A DNA stretch of 64,000 nucleotides from Mycolicibacterium aromaticivorans JS19b1 = JCM 16368 (GTDB lineage: Bacteria > Actinomycetota > Actinomycetes > Mycobacteriales > Mycobacteriaceae): the NCBI RefSeq assembly GCF_000559085.1, contig NZ_JALN02000001.1, forward strand, positions 4,774,001 to 4,838,000. The letters are read 5' to 3'. The notes under the pieces were generated by a model, which ran no database searches, was not told where the DNA came from, and worked only from the letters and a program-made list of their open reading frames with translations. The position numbers and the translations under genes were made by a program. This document shows positions 51,311-60,599 of this stretch, in pieces (positions within the stretch are counted from its first letter, which is position 1; each line of letters opens with the position of its first letter).

Positions 51311-51421
51311 GATCGAGCGAACGAATCGCTCACTGTCGATCAGGAAGTCTAGGCGGGCGCAGGCAAGACAAAATCGTCAGATTGTCTTCTCATGTCCCGT
51401 AACTCGCGTTATGGTGACTTC

Positions 51422-51733
51422 ATGACGCTGGCCGTGACTCGGGAGTCCGATGGGCGAGAGTTCGCTATCGAGGACATTTCTACTGGTGTGTTCGCCAGCG
51501 GTTTCGGCCATCTCGGGGACGGTCGCAGTTTCTCGTTCCAGGTCCATCGCGGGCAACTCCTTGTGGAGGTCTACCACCCCCGGTTGGCCGGTCCCGTGCC
51601 GCTGGAGGAGGACGTGGTCGCCACGGCGGCCCGCAGCCTCACCGACTTCGACGTCGACGACGAGCGCAGCCTGACCGCAGCCGTGCGGGACGCGGTCGCG
51701 CACGCTGTGCCGGTGGCCCGCCCTTCACGCTGA
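51422..51733 (+). CDS. Conserved hypothetical protein (Rv2137c position)
   Basis: A 103-residue acidic cytosolic protein with a beta-rich first half ([37 protein letters not shown]) and a helical end. ATG 51422 is chosen because it lies at the conserved start; the in-frame codon at 51392 falls in the likely promoter. It is divergent from lppL and 31 bases before uppP, as in M. tuberculosis. No function is recognised. Confidence 0.75.
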   Translation: MTLAVTRESDGREFAIEDISTGVFASGFGHLGDGRSFSFQVHRGQLLVEVYHPRLAGPVPLEEDVVATAARSLTDFDVDDERSLTAAVRDAVAHAVPVARPSR

Positions 51734-51764
51734 ACCACCTGCTCTATCCAGTACGGTCGGCGAC

Positions 51765-52613
51765 GTGAGCGTCGCGTCGATGTCGTGGTTGCAGGTCGTC
51801 GTCCTGTCGATCGTCCAGGGTCTGACCGAGTTCTTGCCGATCTCGTCGTCGAGCCACCTCGCGATCGTGTCGAGGGTTTTCTTCTCCGCCGACGCCGGTG
51901 CGTCGTTCACGGCGGTGTCCCAGCTGGGCACCGAAGCCGCCGTGGTCATCTACTTCGCCCGCGACATCTGGCGGATACTCAAGGCCTGGTTCAACGGCCT
52001 GTTCGTCAAGGCTCACCGGGACAACATCGATTACCGGATGGGCTGGTACGTCATCATCGGCACGCTGCCGATCGTGGTGATCGGCCTGGCGTTCAAGGAA
52101 GCGATCCGCGGTGATGTCCGCAACCTGTGGGTGATCGCCACCGCGATGCTGGTTTTCTCGGCCGTGATCGCCGCTGCGGAGTACCTCGGGAAGCAGACCC
52201 GCCATATGGAGCAACTGACCTGGAAGGACGGTCTGACAGTCGGCGTGGCGCAGTGCCTGGCGCTGGTACCGGGGGTGTCCCGGTCCGGTTCGACGATCAG
52301 CGCCGGCCTGTTCCTCGGGCTTGACCGTCCGCTCGCGGCGAGATTCGGCTTCCTGCTTGGTATTCCGGCGGTGTTGGCCTCGGGCATCTTCTCGCTTCCC
52401 GATGCCTTCCATCCGGTGACCGAAGGGATGAGTGCCTCCGGCCCGCAATTGCTGGTGTCGGTGGTCATCACCTTCGTCGTCGGCTACGTGGCGATCGCCT
52501 GGCTGCTGCGCTTCGTCGCCAATCACGCCATGTATTGGTTCGTGGGCTATCGGGTGGTGCTGGCACTCGTCGTGATGGCGCTGCTCGCGTCGGGTGTGGT
52601 GGCGGCCTCGTGA
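51765..52613 (+). CDS. uppP: Undecaprenyl-diphosphate phosphatase UppP (BacA)
   Basis: A 282-residue polytopic membrane phosphatase that recycles the polyprenyl carrier of peptidoglycan synthesis. Signature 1 is [16 protein letters not shown] and signature 2 [14 protein letters not shown], with the catalytic Glu, Ser and Arg; about eight helices. GTG start at 51765. It gives the carrier back to mraY/murG steps encoded in the same window and its loss sensitises cells to bacitracin. Confidence 0.96.
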   Translation: MSVASMSWLQVVVLSIVQGLTEFLPISSSSHLAIVSRVFFSADAGASFTAVSQLGTEAAVVIYFARDIWRILKAWFNGLFVKAHRDNIDYRMGWYVIIGTLPIVVIGLAFKEAIRGDVRNLWVIATAMLVFSAVIAAAEYLGKQTRHMEQLTWKDGLTVGVAQCLALVPGVSRSGSTISAGLFLGLDRPLAARFGFLLGIPAVLASGIFSLPDAFHPVTEGMSASGPQLLVSVVITFVVGYVAIAWLLRFVANHAMYWFVGYRVVLALVVMALLASGVVAAS

Positions 52614-53302
52614 CCGTCATCCTGCTGCGCCACGGCCGTTCGACGTCCAACACCGCGCACACGCTGGCCGGCCGGACCGAGGGGGTCGAACTCGACGACA
52701 AAGGGCGAGACCAGGCCGGCGCTCTCGTCGACCGGGTCAAGGGCCTGCCGATCAAGGCGCTCGTGCGGTCCCCGCTGCTGCGCTGCCGCCTCACTCTGGA
52801 ACCGCTCGCCGCCGAACTGGAGCTCGAGCCGGTGGTCGACGACCGGCTCGCCGAGGTGGACTACGGCCAGTGGACCGGCCGGGCGCTGAAGGATCTGGTG
52901 AAGGAGCCGCTGTGGGCGGTGGTTCAGCAGCAGCCGAGTGCGGCCGTCTTCCCCGATGGTGAGGGGCTGGCGCAGGTTCAGGCCCGCGCGGTGGCCGCGG
53001 TACGCGAGCACGACCGCCGCCTTGCTGACGAGCACGGTCACGACGTGCTGTGGATCGCCTGTACGCACGGCGATGTGATCAAGGCTGTCGTCGCGGACGC
53101 ACTCGGTGCCCATCTGGACAGCTTCCAGCGGATCACCGCCGACCCGGCGTCGATGAGTGTCATCCGCTACACGCCGTTCCGCCCATTTGTCGTGCACGTC
53201 AACCACACCGGCGCCGAACTCGCGTCGGCGCTGAGCGCACCGCCGCCTGCTGAGGGCGACAAGGCCGCCGGGGACGCCGTCGTCGGTGGGACCACCGACT
53301 GA
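52610..53302 (+). CDS. Histidine phosphatase superfamily protein (MSMEG_4193-type phosphomutase)
   Basis: A 230-residue member of the phosphoglycerate mutase-like family. The catalytic motif [11 protein letters not shown] (His about 8) opens the protein; the second His is in [13 protein letters not shown], and the acidic catalytic residue lies in [12 protein letters not shown] 52610 overlaps the uppP stop by 4 bases; the longer frame from 52535 would run into uppP. The C-terminal 30 residues are Ala/Gly/Asp-rich. It leads a conserved actinobacterial trio with DUF3090 and SCO1664 proteins. Confidence 0.88.
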   Translation: MTVILLRHGRSTSNTAHTLAGRTEGVELDDKGRDQAGALVDRVKGLPIKALVRSPLLRCRLTLEPLAAELELEPVVDDRLAEVDYGQWTGRALKDLVKEPLWAVVQQQPSAAVFPDGEGLAQVQARAVAAVREHDRRLADEHGHDVLWIACTHGDVIKAVVADALGAHLDSFQRITADPASMSVIRYTPFRPFVVHVNHTGAELASALSAPPPAEGDKAAGDAVVGGTTD

Positions 53303-53356
53303 ACCGGCTGCCGCCGATTACGGCTGGCTGCTTCCAGCCGGTATTTTGGACATAAC

Positions 53357-53941
53357 ATGGCCCGCGCAATTCACGTCTTCCGCACACCCGACCGTTTCGT
53401 CGCCGGGACCGTTGGGCAGCCCGGAAATCGCACCTTCTATCTCCAGGCCGTTCACGACACCCGGGTCATCTCCGTGATCCTGGAGAAACAACAGGTCGCG
53501 GTGTTGGCCGAACGTATCGGGGCGCTGCTGGTCGAGATCAACCGCCGGTTCGGCACCCCGCTGCCGCCGGAGAAGGACGTCGACGATCTCAGCCCCCTCG
53601 TCACGCCGGTCGACGCGGAGTTCCGGGTCGGCACGATGGGCCTTGGGTGGGACTCCGAGGCGCAGACCGTCGTCGTCGAACTTCTGGCCGTCAGCGACGT
53701 CGAATTCGACGCGTCAGTGGTGCTCGACGACGCCGAGGAGGGCCCGGACGCGGTCCGGGTTTTCCTCACGCCCGAGTCGGCCCGCCAGTTTGCCTCCCGC
53801 TCGACCCGGGTCATCTCGGCCGGACGTCCGCCCTGCCCATTGTGCGACGAGCCACTGGACCCGGACGGCCACATCTGCGTGCGCACCAACGGATATCGGC
53901 GCGGTGCGTTCGGCGAGACCGACGACGACTTCGACTCGTGA
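53357..53941 (+). CDS. DUF3090 protein (Rv2134c-like)
   Basis: A 194-residue protein with the DUF3090 core (HVFRTPDRFVAGTVGQPGNRTFYLQA at about 5-30; RVGTMGLGWDSEAQTVVVE) and a C-terminal zinc-ribbon-like cluster CPLCDEPLDPDGHIC. ATG 53357, 54 bases after the phosphatase; its stop overlaps the next gene by 4. No function is established; the partner genes suggest a role in a phospho-metabolite or modification system. Confidence 0.88.
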   Translation: MARAIHVFRTPDRFVAGTVGQPGNRTFYLQAVHDTRVISVILEKQQVAVLAERIGALLVEINRRFGTPLPPEKDVDDLSPLVTPVDAEFRVGTMGLGWDSEAQTVVVELLAVSDVEFDASVVLDDAEEGPDAVRVFLTPESARQFASRSTRVISAGRPPCPLCDEPLDPDGHICVRTNGYRRGAFGETDDDFDS

Positions 53942-54765
53942 CAGCCGCCGACGAGGCCTCGGCCCGCGACGCGCTGCGCTGCGGTGAGCTGACCATCCTC
54001 GGGCGGATCCGCTCGGCAAGTAATGCCACCTTCCTGTGCGAGGCGACCGGGCCCGCGCAGACCGACCATCCGGTGCACTGCGTCTACAAGCCGGTCGCCG
54101 GTGAGCAGCCCCTGTGGGATTTCCCCGACGGCACCCTGGCCGGCCGGGAAGTGGGCTCGTATCTCGTCTCCGCCGCACTCGGCTGGAACATCGTGCCGTA
54201 CACCATCATTCGGGACGGACCAGCCGGTCCGGGAATGGTGCAGCTGTGGGTCGATCAGCCCGGCGACAGCGACGACGACGAATCCGAAGGACCCGACCTG
54301 GTCGACATCTGCCCGCCGGGATCCATTCCGCCGGGCTACCTTTCGGTGCTGCGCGCCTACGACTACGCGGGCAACGACGTCACGCTGGTGCATGCCGACG
54401 ACACGCGGCTGCGGCGGATGGCGGTGTTCGACGTGATCGTCAACAACGCCGACCGCAAGGGCGGCCACATTCTGGCCGGCATCGACGGCCGGGTGTACGG
54501 CGTCGACCACGGGGTGTCGCTGCATGTCCAGGACAAGCTGCGTACCGTGCTCTGGGGCTGGGCCGGAAAGCCGATCGACGACGAGACGCTGGCGGCGATC
54601 GCCGGACTCGGGGAGCAGCTGGCCGGCCCGCTCAGCGACCAGCTGCGCGAACACATCACCCCGGCGGAGGTCGCGGCGTTGCGGCGGCGGGTCCGGATAC
54701 TGGTCGCCGAGCCCGTGATGCCCGCACCCGATCGGCACCGGCCGATTCCCTGGCCGGCCTTCTGA
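53938..54765 (+). CDS. SCO1664-family protein, PI3/PI4-kinase-like fold
   Basis: A 275-residue protein of an actinobacterial family with distant likeness to phosphatidylinositol 3/4-kinases and HipA. VYKPVAGEQPLWDFPDGTLAGREVGSYLV supplies a plausible nucleotide Lys, FDVIVNNADRKGGHIL resembles the catalytic D-x-N/DR loop and VYGVDHGVSLH the metal-binding D-x-G. GTG 53938 overlaps DUF3090 by 4 bases; the frame opens earlier only as a shadow. The acceptor, protein or small molecule, is unknown. Confidence 0.84.
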   Translation: MTAADEASARDALRCGELTILGRIRSASNATFLCEATGPAQTDHPVHCVYKPVAGEQPLWDFPDGTLAGREVGSYLVSAALGWNIVPYTIIRDGPAGPGMVQLWVDQPGDSDDDESEGPDLVDICPPGSIPPGYLSVLRAYDYAGNDVTLVHADDTRLRRMAVFDVIVNNADRKGGHILAGIDGRVYGVDHGVSLHVQDKLRTVLWGWAGKPIDDETLAAIAGLGEQLAGPLSDQLREHITPAEVAALRRRVRILVAEPVMPAPDRHRPIPWPAF

Positions 54766-54821
54766 GCCCAGGCCCGCGGGGCGACCGACGGGACCGATCA
54801 TGATTCGGCGATACTGACTCG

Positions 54822-55583
54822 ATGAGCATGACCGACGCGGCGCTGGCCGCCGACCTCGCCGAGGAGGCGGGCCGGCTGCTGCTGTCGGTGCGTGACGAGG
54901 TCGGTTTCGACTTCCCGCCCGCGCTCGGTGACGCCGGCGACGTGCGCGCCAACGCCCTGATTCTGCGCCGGCTGCGCGCCGAGCGCCCCGGTGACGCCGT
55001 GCTCTCCGAAGAGGCCTACGACGACCTCAAGCGGCTTCAGGCCGACCGGGTGTGGATCATCGACCCGCTCGACGGCACCCGCGAATTCTCCATGCCCCGC
55101 CGCACGGACTGGGCGGTGCACGTGGCCCTCTGGCAGCGCACCGGCGGACCGGACGGCACGATCACCGACGCCGCCGTCGCGCTGCCTGCGATGGGTGAGG
55201 TGTATCGCTCGGACACCGTGACCACCCCGCCGCCACCGCCGCCCGGCCCGATTCGGATCACCGCCAGCTCCAACCGCCCGCCCGCGGTGCTGTGGCGGCT
55301 GCGGGACCGCCTCGACATCGAGTTTCTGCGGATCGGATCGGCCGGCGCCAAGGCGATGGCGGTGGTGCGCGGAGACGCCGACGCCTACATCCATGCGGGC
55401 GGTCAGTGGGAGTGGGACTCGGCCGCACCCGCCGGGGTGGTGCAGGCTGCCGGTCTGCACGCCACCCGCATTGACGGGTCGCCGCTGCGCTACAACCGGC
55501 CGGACCCCTACCTGCCCGATCTGCTGATGTGCCGGGCCGAAGTCGCCGACCTGCTACTCGACGCCATGTGGCTCGCGAGTTAG
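54822..55583 (+). CDS. cysQ: 3'-phosphoadenosine 5'-phosphate phosphatase CysQ
   Basis: A 253-residue inositol-monophosphatase-like Mg-dependent phosphatase. Motifs: LSEEAYDD (metal Glu), [12 protein letters not shown] (the DPxDGT metal site) and [15 protein letters not shown] (third metal Asp). In M. tuberculosis CysQ hydrolyses PAP and removes the by-product of sulfotransferase and PAPS reductase reactions; this fits the sulfotransferase in the same window. It is shorter than typical inositol monophosphatases. It precedes mshC, linking sulfur recycling and mycothiol. Confidence 0.93.
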   Translation: MSMTDAALAADLAEEAGRLLLSVRDEVGFDFPPALGDAGDVRANALILRRLRAERPGDAVLSEEAYDDLKRLQADRVWIIDPLDGTREFSMPRRTDWAVHVALWQRTGGPDGTITDAAVALPAMGEVYRSDTVTTPPPPPPGPIRITASSNRPPAVLWRLRDRLDIEFLRIGSAGAKAMAVVRGDADAYIHAGGQWEWDSAAPAGVVQAAGLHATRIDGSPLRYNRPDPYLPDLLMCRAEVADLLLDAMWLAS

Positions 55584-55684
55584 GGAATCAAACATGCCGC
55601 CGCGTTGTCTGAAGTAACGCCAGACAGCCGGTCACCACACCACCTGAGAGCGCCGTGAACAGCGAACCCCCTAGAGTCGAGGCC

Positions 55685-56923
55685 ATGCAGTCCTGGTCGG
55701 CCGTCGACATTCCACAGCTGCCCGGTCGTGGGCCGGCCCTGCGGTTGTACGACACGGCCGACGGCCAGGTCCGTCCGACATCGCCGGGGGAGACCGCGAC
55801 GATGTACGTCTGTGGCATCACGCCCTACGACGCGACGCACCTGGGCCACGCCGCGACGTATCTGACGTTCGATCTGGTCTACCGGGTCTGGCTGGACGGC
55901 GGCCATCAGGTTCATTACGTGCAGAACATCACCGACGTCGACGACCCGCTCTTCGAACGGGCCAATCGCGACGGGGTGGACTGGCGGGAGCTGGGCGCGC
56001 GGGAGATTCAGTTGTTCCGGGAGGACATGGCCGCGTTGCGGGTACTGCCGCCGCGCGACTATGTCGCCGCCACCGACGCGATCGGCGAAGTGGTCGAGGT
56101 GGTGGAGAAGATGCTGGCGTCCGGGTCGGCGTATGCCGTCGATGACGACGAGTACCCGGATATCTATTACCGCGCGGATGCCACCACCCAGTTCGGTTAT
56201 GAGTCGGGCTACGACCGCGACACGATGATGCGGCTGTTCGCCGAACGCGGCGGCGACCCGGATCGGGCGGGCAAGGCCGACCCGCTCGACGCACTGCTCT
56301 GGCGCGCCGCCCGCCCGGACGAGCCGAGCTGGCCTGCGCCGTTCGGTCCCGGCCGGCCGGGCTGGCACGTGGAATGTTCGGCGATTGCTCTGAGCCGCAT
56401 CGGTTTTGGATTCGACGTGCAGGGTGGCGGCAGCGACTTGATATTCCCGCACCACGAGTTCTCCGCCGCGCACGGTGAATGTGTGGTCGGAGAGCGCCGG
56501 TTCGCACGGCACTACGTGCACGCGGGGATGATCGGCTGGGACGGGCACAAGATGTCCAAGAGCCGCGGCAATCTGGTGCTGGTGTCCCGGTTGCGCGAGC
56601 ACGGTGTGGACCCGGCGGCCATCCGGTTGGGCCTGCTGGCGGGGCACTATCGCAGCGACAGGTCGTGGAGCGACGCGGTTCTCGACGATGCCAACGCCCG
56701 CCTCCACCGGTGGCGGTCAGCTGCGGCCCTGCCCGCCGGACCGGACGCCGCCGACGTCATCGGACGGCTGCGGCAGTACCTGGCTGACGACCTGGACACT
56801 CCCAAAGCCCTTGCCGCCATTGACGGTTGGGTCACCGACGCGCTGGAGTACGGTGGCCACGACGACAGCGCGCCGGCCGCGGTCGCTGCCGCGGTCGACG
56901 CGCTGCTGGGCGTGTCGCTCTAG
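55685..56923 (+). CDS. mshC: Cysteine:GlcN-Ins ligase MshC (mycothiol synthesis)
   Basis: A 412-residue class I aminoacyl-tRNA-synthetase-like enzyme that joins cysteine to glucosaminyl-inositol with [13 protein letters not shown] is the HIGH-like motif, [12 protein letters not shown] binds cysteine/zinc through the Cys, [10 protein letters not shown] and [10 protein letters not shown] give further zinc ligands and HKMSKSRGN is the KMSKS loop. It is shorter than cysteinyl-tRNA synthetase and lacks its tRNA-binding end. ATG 55685 is preferred to GTG 55655. It converges with an acyl-CoA dehydrogenase gene at 3 bp. Confidence 0.95.
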   Translation: MQSWSAVDIPQLPGRGPALRLYDTADGQVRPTSPGETATMYVCGITPYDATHLGHAATYLTFDLVYRVWLDGGHQVHYVQNITDVDDPLFERANRDGVDWRELGAREIQLFREDMAALRVLPPRDYVAATDAIGEVVEVVEKMLASGSAYAVDDDEYPDIYYRADATTQFGYESGYDRDTMMRLFAERGGDPDRAGKADPLDALLWRAARPDEPSWPAPFGPGRPGWHVECSAIALSRIGFGFDVQGGGSDLIFPHHEFSAAHGECVVGERRFARHYVHAGMIGWDGHKMSKSRGNLVLVSRLREHGVDPAAIRLGLLAGHYRSDRSWSDAVLDDANARLHRWRSAAALPAGPDAADVIGRLRQYLADDLDTPKALAAIDGWVTDALEYGGHDDSAPAAVAAAVDALLGVSL

Positions 56924-56926
56924 TTC

Positions 56927-58030
56927 CTACAGGGCGACGGCGCCGTAGCTACCCACCTGCGAGCTGAGGAATCGCAGCTGATCGGTGGCCGACCCGAGGG
57001 TCTGGTCGATCGCGGTGAGGCGGGCGGCGTAGTGAGCCACCGGGTATTCGGCGGTCACGCCGATACCGCCATGCATCTGGATCGACTCCTGGGCGATGTG
57101 CTTGCCCGACCGTCCGATCTGCAGCTTGGCCCGGGCCGCGACCACCGGGTCCAGCCGGCCGTCGCTGATGCACATCGCCGCGTAGTAGTTCATGCTGCGG
57201 GCCAGCTCGAGCGACACGTACATGTCGGCAGCGCGCTGGGTGAGCGTCTGGAACGTCTTGAGCGGCACGCCGAACTGCTTGCGTGCGTTCAAGTACTCGG
57301 TGGTCATCCGCAGCGATTCATCCATGGCGCCGACGGCTTCGGCGCACAGGGCCGAGGAGTAGCGGATCAGCGTGTGGTGGATGCGTTCGCTGACATCACC
57401 GCCGTCGCCGAGCGGCTGCGCCGGGGCATCGGTGAAGTCGATCTCGGCACCGCGCTGGCCGTCGAAGGTCCGGTAGCCGCGGCGGGTGGTTGCCGCGGCG
57501 TCGACGAGGAACGCGCCGATGCCACCGTCGGGCAGGGTCGCGGTGACGACCAGCACGTCGGCGCTGTCGCCGGCCAGCACCGGGTTCTTGCGGCCGGTGA
57601 TGGTCCAGGAGTCCCCGGTTTTGGTTGCGCGCGTCGACAATTGGTCGAGCCCGCGCAGGCCCTTCTCGGTGTGCGCCAACGCGAGCAGCCGCTCCCCGGC
57701 GGCGACCTCGTCGAGCTGGGCGCGCTGACAGTCGCTGCCGAGTTCGGCGATCAGGCCGCCCGGGATCAGCGCGGCCGCGGCGACCGGCTCGGGTGCCAGG
57801 CGGCGACCCAGCTCGGTCATCACGACGATGATCTCGATCTGTCCGGATTCTTCGGGCTCGAAACCCAGTCCGAGGATGCCGATCTCGGCCAACTGGCGCC
57901 ACACGTCGCGGCTCCAGCCCAGCTCGGAGTCGACCGTCTTGTTGCGGGTCTCGATGTCGTAGGTGCGGGAGAACACCTCGCGCGCGGTGTCGCGGAGCAG
58001 TTCTTGTTCGTCGGTCAAATCAAAGTTCAT
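56927..58030 (-). CDS. Acyl-CoA dehydrogenase (small partner subunit)
   Basis: A 367-residue flavoenzyme subunit: N-terminal helical domain (FDLTDEQELLRDTAREVF), a reduced middle beta domain, and the C-terminal four-helix domain with ARKQFGVPLKTFQTLTQRAADMYV and QMHGGIGVTAEYPVAHY. Lacks a full FAD-binding consensus in the middle domain, as in partner subunits of mycobacterial heterotetrameric acyl-CoA dehydrogenases. Its gene follows its partner by 13 bases. Confidence 0.87.
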   Translation of the reverse strand: MNFDLTDEQELLRDTAREVFSRTYDIETRNKTVDSELGWSRDVWRQLAEIGILGLGFEPEESGQIEIIVVMTELGRRLAPEPVAAAALIPGGLIAELGSDCQRAQLDEVAAGERLLALAHTEKGLRGLDQLSTRATKTGDSWTITGRKNPVLAGDSADVLVVTATLPDGGIGAFLVDAAATTRRGYRTFDGQRGAEIDFTDAPAQPLGDGGDVSERIHHTLIRYSSALCAEAVGAMDESLRMTTEYLNARKQFGVPLKTFQTLTQRAADMYVSLELARSMNYYAAMCISDGRLDPVVAARAKLQIGRSGKHIAQESIQMHGGIGVTAEYPVAHYAARLTAIDQTLGSATDQLRFLSSQVGSYGAVAL

Positions 58031-58043
58031 GGCTGGCCGGCCC

Positions 58044-59219
58044 TCACAGTCCCAGGATCGTCGAGGAGATGATGGTGCGCTGGACCTCGTTGCTTCCGCC
58101 GTAGATCGAGGTCTTGCGGTAGTTCAGATATTTGGGCGCGGCGTGCTGCGCCCAGAGCGGGGATTCGATCTCGGCGCCGCCGTCGAACGGCAGCGCATCC
58201 GGTCCGGCGACCTCAACGGCCAACTCGGTGACGGCCTGCTGCAACTGGCTGCCGCGCAGCTTCAGGATCGACGACGCCGGGTTCGGCTTGCCCGTGCCCT
58301 CGTCGCCGCTGACCCGCAGCTGCGTGAGTTCCAGGGCCAGCAGTTCGTTTTCGATCTCGGCGACCTTGGCGGCGAAGAGTGGATCATCGAGCAGGCTCCC
58401 CGCGCCGACCTTGGTCTGAGCGGCGTTCTCCTTGACGTCGGCGAGCCACAGTTTGGTGGTGCCGATCCGGGCGATGCCGGTGCGCTCGTTGGACAGCAGG
58501 AACTTGGCGTAGCTCCAGCCCTGGTTCTCCTCGCCGACAAGCTGATTGGCGGGCACCCGGACGTCTTCGAAGAACACCTCGTTGACCTCGTAGCTGCCGT
58601 CGATCAGCTTGATCGGTCGCAGGGTGATGCCGGGGGTGTTCATCTCGACGAGGATGAAGGAGATGCCTGCCTGTTTCTTCGGGGCATCCGGGTTGGTGCG
58701 GGCCAGCACGAATATCCAGTCGGCGTACTGGCCGAGCGTCGTCCAGGTTTTCTGGCCGTTGATGACGTACTCGTCGCCGTCGCGCACCGCGACGGTCCGC
58801 AACCCGGCCAGGTCGGAGCCGGCTTCGGGTTCGGAAAAGCCTTGGCACCACCAGATGTCGAGGTTCGCCGTCGGCGGCAGGAAGCGTTCCTTGATCTCCT
58901 GCGAGCCGAAGTGCGCGATCACCGGTCCGACCATGCTGGCGTTGAAGGCCAGCGGCTCGGGGACGCACGCCATGCGCATCTCGTCGGCCCAGATCTGGCG
59001 CTGCAGCGGGGTCCAGTCCTTACCGCCCCACTCCACCGGCCAGTTGGGCACACCCAACCCGGCCTTGTTGAGGATCCGCTGCGTGGTGATCGCGTCATCG
59101 GGGAAGTTCAGGCTGTCCGTGCGCGCCCGTTCGCGGATGTCGGCGGGGACCTGGGTGGTGAAGAACTCGCGGAGTTCGTCGCGGAACTTTGCGTCCTCGT
59201 CACTGAGTGCCAGCTTCAC
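58044..59219 (-). CDS. Acyl-CoA dehydrogenase (partner subunit)
   Basis: A 391-residue acyl-CoA dehydrogenase: WCQGFSEPEAGSDLAGLRTVAVRDGDEYVINGQKTW (about 124-159, split) is the signature-1 flavin region, and YGGSNEVQRTIISSTILGL is the end. The usual YEGT catalytic Glu reads YGGS, so the base lies elsewhere, as in several mycobacterial FadE heteromers. The pair probably oxidises a sterol- or branched-side-chain CoA. It is preceded by a 184-bp region with an inverted repeat. Confidence 0.88.
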   Translation of the reverse strand: MKLALSDEDAKFRDELREFFTTQVPADIRERARTDSLNFPDDAITTQRILNKAGLGVPNWPVEWGGKDWTPLQRQIWADEMRMACVPEPLAFNASMVGPVIAHFGSQEIKERFLPPTANLDIWWCQGFSEPEAGSDLAGLRTVAVRDGDEYVINGQKTWTTLGQYADWIFVLARTNPDAPKKQAGISFILVEMNTPGITLRPIKLIDGSYEVNEVFFEDVRVPANQLVGEENQGWSYAKFLLSNERTGIARIGTTKLWLADVKENAAQTKVGAGSLLDDPLFAAKVAEIENELLALELTQLRVSGDEGTGKPNPASSILKLRGSQLQQAVTELAVEVAGPDALPFDGGAEIESPLWAQHAAPKYLNYRKTSIYGGSNEVQRTIISSTILGL

Positions 59220-59294
59220 GAGCGCAACCTCGATTCTTGTTACTCGGCAGTACCTATTGCTCGATCCATTGCACGGTAGCGCAGCCCTACCAAC

Positions 59295-59309
59295 TGGTCG
59301 GCAGGACCA
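59295..59309. promoter_or_regulatory. Inverted repeat upstream of the acyl-CoA dehydrogenase pair
   Basis: TGGTC and GACCA flank a 5-base spacer (59295-59299, 59305-59309), about 75 bp before the acyl-CoA dehydrogenase start in a 184-bp gene-free stretch. It resembles operators of GntR- or TetR-type lipid regulators, but spacing differs from the E. coli FadR site. No regulator gene is adjacent. The rest of 59220-59403 shows nothing else. Confidence 0.35.
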
Positions 59310-59403
59310 CCCCTGACTGACACATTCTCGTCAGCGCCTGGTCACAGTATTCGAACAGGCGTGCGATCAGTTGAGTCTGTGGGTCTGGTCGCCGATCCCG
59401 GAG

Positions 59404-60294
59404 CTAGCCGCGGAAGCCCGGACCCCGCCGGCGCAGGTACCGCTCGAACTCGGCGGCCAGCGCGTCACCGTCGACCTTGGAGAGCGCCTCGTTGACGTCG
59501 ACCTCGGCGTCGCCGCGCTGTTCCAGGGAGGCCACGTACTCGGCGATCTCCTCGTCCTCGGCGGTCATCTCGGTGACGGCCTGCTCCCACTCCTCGGCCT
59601 GCGCGGGCAGGTCGCCCAACGGCACCTCGATGTCGAGCACATCCTCGACGCGCCGTAGCAGTGCGACGGTGGCCTTCGGATTGGGCGGTTGCGACACGTA
59701 GTGCGGCACCGCGGCCCAGAACGTCACCGCCGGGATACCGGCCGCCACGCAGGCATCCTGGAACACGCCGGCGATGCCCGTCGGGCCCTCGTAGCGGGTT
59801 TCCTCGAGGCCGAAGAACTTCGCGGATTCGGGGGAGTAGGCCGCTCCCGAGACCGGCACGGGGCGGGTGTGCGGGGTGTCGGCCAGCAGCGCGCCGAGGA
59901 TCACCACGGTGTCCACGTTCAGCTTGTCGGCGATCGCGAGCAGCTCGGCGCAGAACGTGCGCCACCGCATGTTGGGTTCCACCCCGTGCATCAGCACGAT
60001 GTCGCGGTCCGAGCCCGGCGGGCGGCAGTGCGAGATCTGCATCGACGGCCACACCAGTTCGCGGGTCACACCGTCCACCTGCCGGATCACCGGACGGTTC
60101 ACCTGGTAGTCGTAATACGCCTCGTCGTCGATCTCGACGATCGTGTCGGCCTCCCAGATCGCGTCCAGGTGCTCGAGCGCGTCGCTGGCGGCGTCGCCGG
60201 CGTCGTTCCAGCCCTCGAAAGCCGCGACGATGATCGTGTTCTGCAATTCGGGCAGATCCGGGCCTTTCGCGCCGCTGAAATTCGACGGGGTCAC
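59404..60294 (-). CDS. PAC2-family protein (Rv2125-like)
   Basis: A 296-residue cytosolic protein of the PAC2/proteasome-assembly-chaperone family. Seen: IIVAAFEGWNDAGDAASDAL, IDDEAYYDYQVNRPVI, VVILGALLADTPHTRPV, GPTGIAGVFQDACVAAGIPAVTFWAAVPHYV split over about 159-190 and a C-terminal acidic helix. Bacterial members are hypothesised to act like ATP-grasp-linked or proteasome helpers; the true role is unknown. It is divergent from metH across 305 bp. Confidence 0.88.
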   Translation of the reverse strand: MTPSNFSGAKGPDLPELQNTIIVAAFEGWNDAGDAASDALEHLDAIWEADTIVEIDDEAYYDYQVNRPVIRQVDGVTRELVWPSMQISHCRPPGSDRDIVLMHGVEPNMRWRTFCAELLAIADKLNVDTVVILGALLADTPHTRPVPVSGAAYSPESAKFFGLEETRYEGPTGIAGVFQDACVAAGIPAVTFWAAVPHYVSQPPNPKATVALLRRVEDVLDIEVPLGDLPAQAEEWEQAVTEMTAEDEEIAEYVASLEQRGDAEVDVNEALSKVDGDALAAEFERYLRRRGPGFRG

Positions 60295-60499
60295 AACTTC
60301 AGCCTAAGGGTTGCTCGGCTTCGATGAGCCGTCTCGGACCGACTACCCTGGTGTTGTGGCGTGTGCTATTAGACGCATCATTCGGCACGTGGTTGCGAGC
60401 CCGGGCGTCCCCGGTGCGAAATACGTTCGGCTGCAATCTGGTTAACCCCACGGGTTAGGCGTCCAGAAGTCGATTGCGTGACGACGTAGACTTTTCACC

Positions 60500-60578
60500 G
60501 TCGAGAGGCGTTGCAACGGCTACCTGAGGGGCCCGAATCCCCGGATGGCCGCCACGCTCGGCAGAGTCAAGGACGCCT
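60500..60578 (+). ncRNA. Candidate S-adenosylhomocysteine (SAH) riboswitch upstream of metH
   Basis: The leader folds into the SAH-riboswitch topology. P1: GTCGAG (60500-60505) with CTCGGC (60557-60562), 6 bp with one wobble. P2: CGGCTA (60517-60522) with TGGCCG (60546-60551), extended by CC/GG and GGGG/CCCC (60528-60531, 60539-60542). Pseudoknot: AGGCGT (60506-60511) with ACGCCT (60573-60578). The ligand-core motif GCGTTGCAAC resembles the GCGCTGCAA of the Ralstonia riboswitch, and CCACGCTCG its CCAGGCTCG. A TAGACT -10-like hexamer at 60487-60492 would start the RNA at the first P1 base. The Rfam SAH model (RF01057) would settle it. Confidence 0.7.
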
Positions 60579-60599
60579 TCCGTCATGGAAGGAACGTAC

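Noticed and set aside
59295..59309. E. coli-type FadR operator
   Set aside because: The TGGT and ACCA halves are 7 bases apart rather than 3 as in FadR sites.
60304..60599. Cobalamin riboswitch before metH
   Set aside because: No B12 box or the GCAACTGT-type core; the fold fits the SAH type instead.
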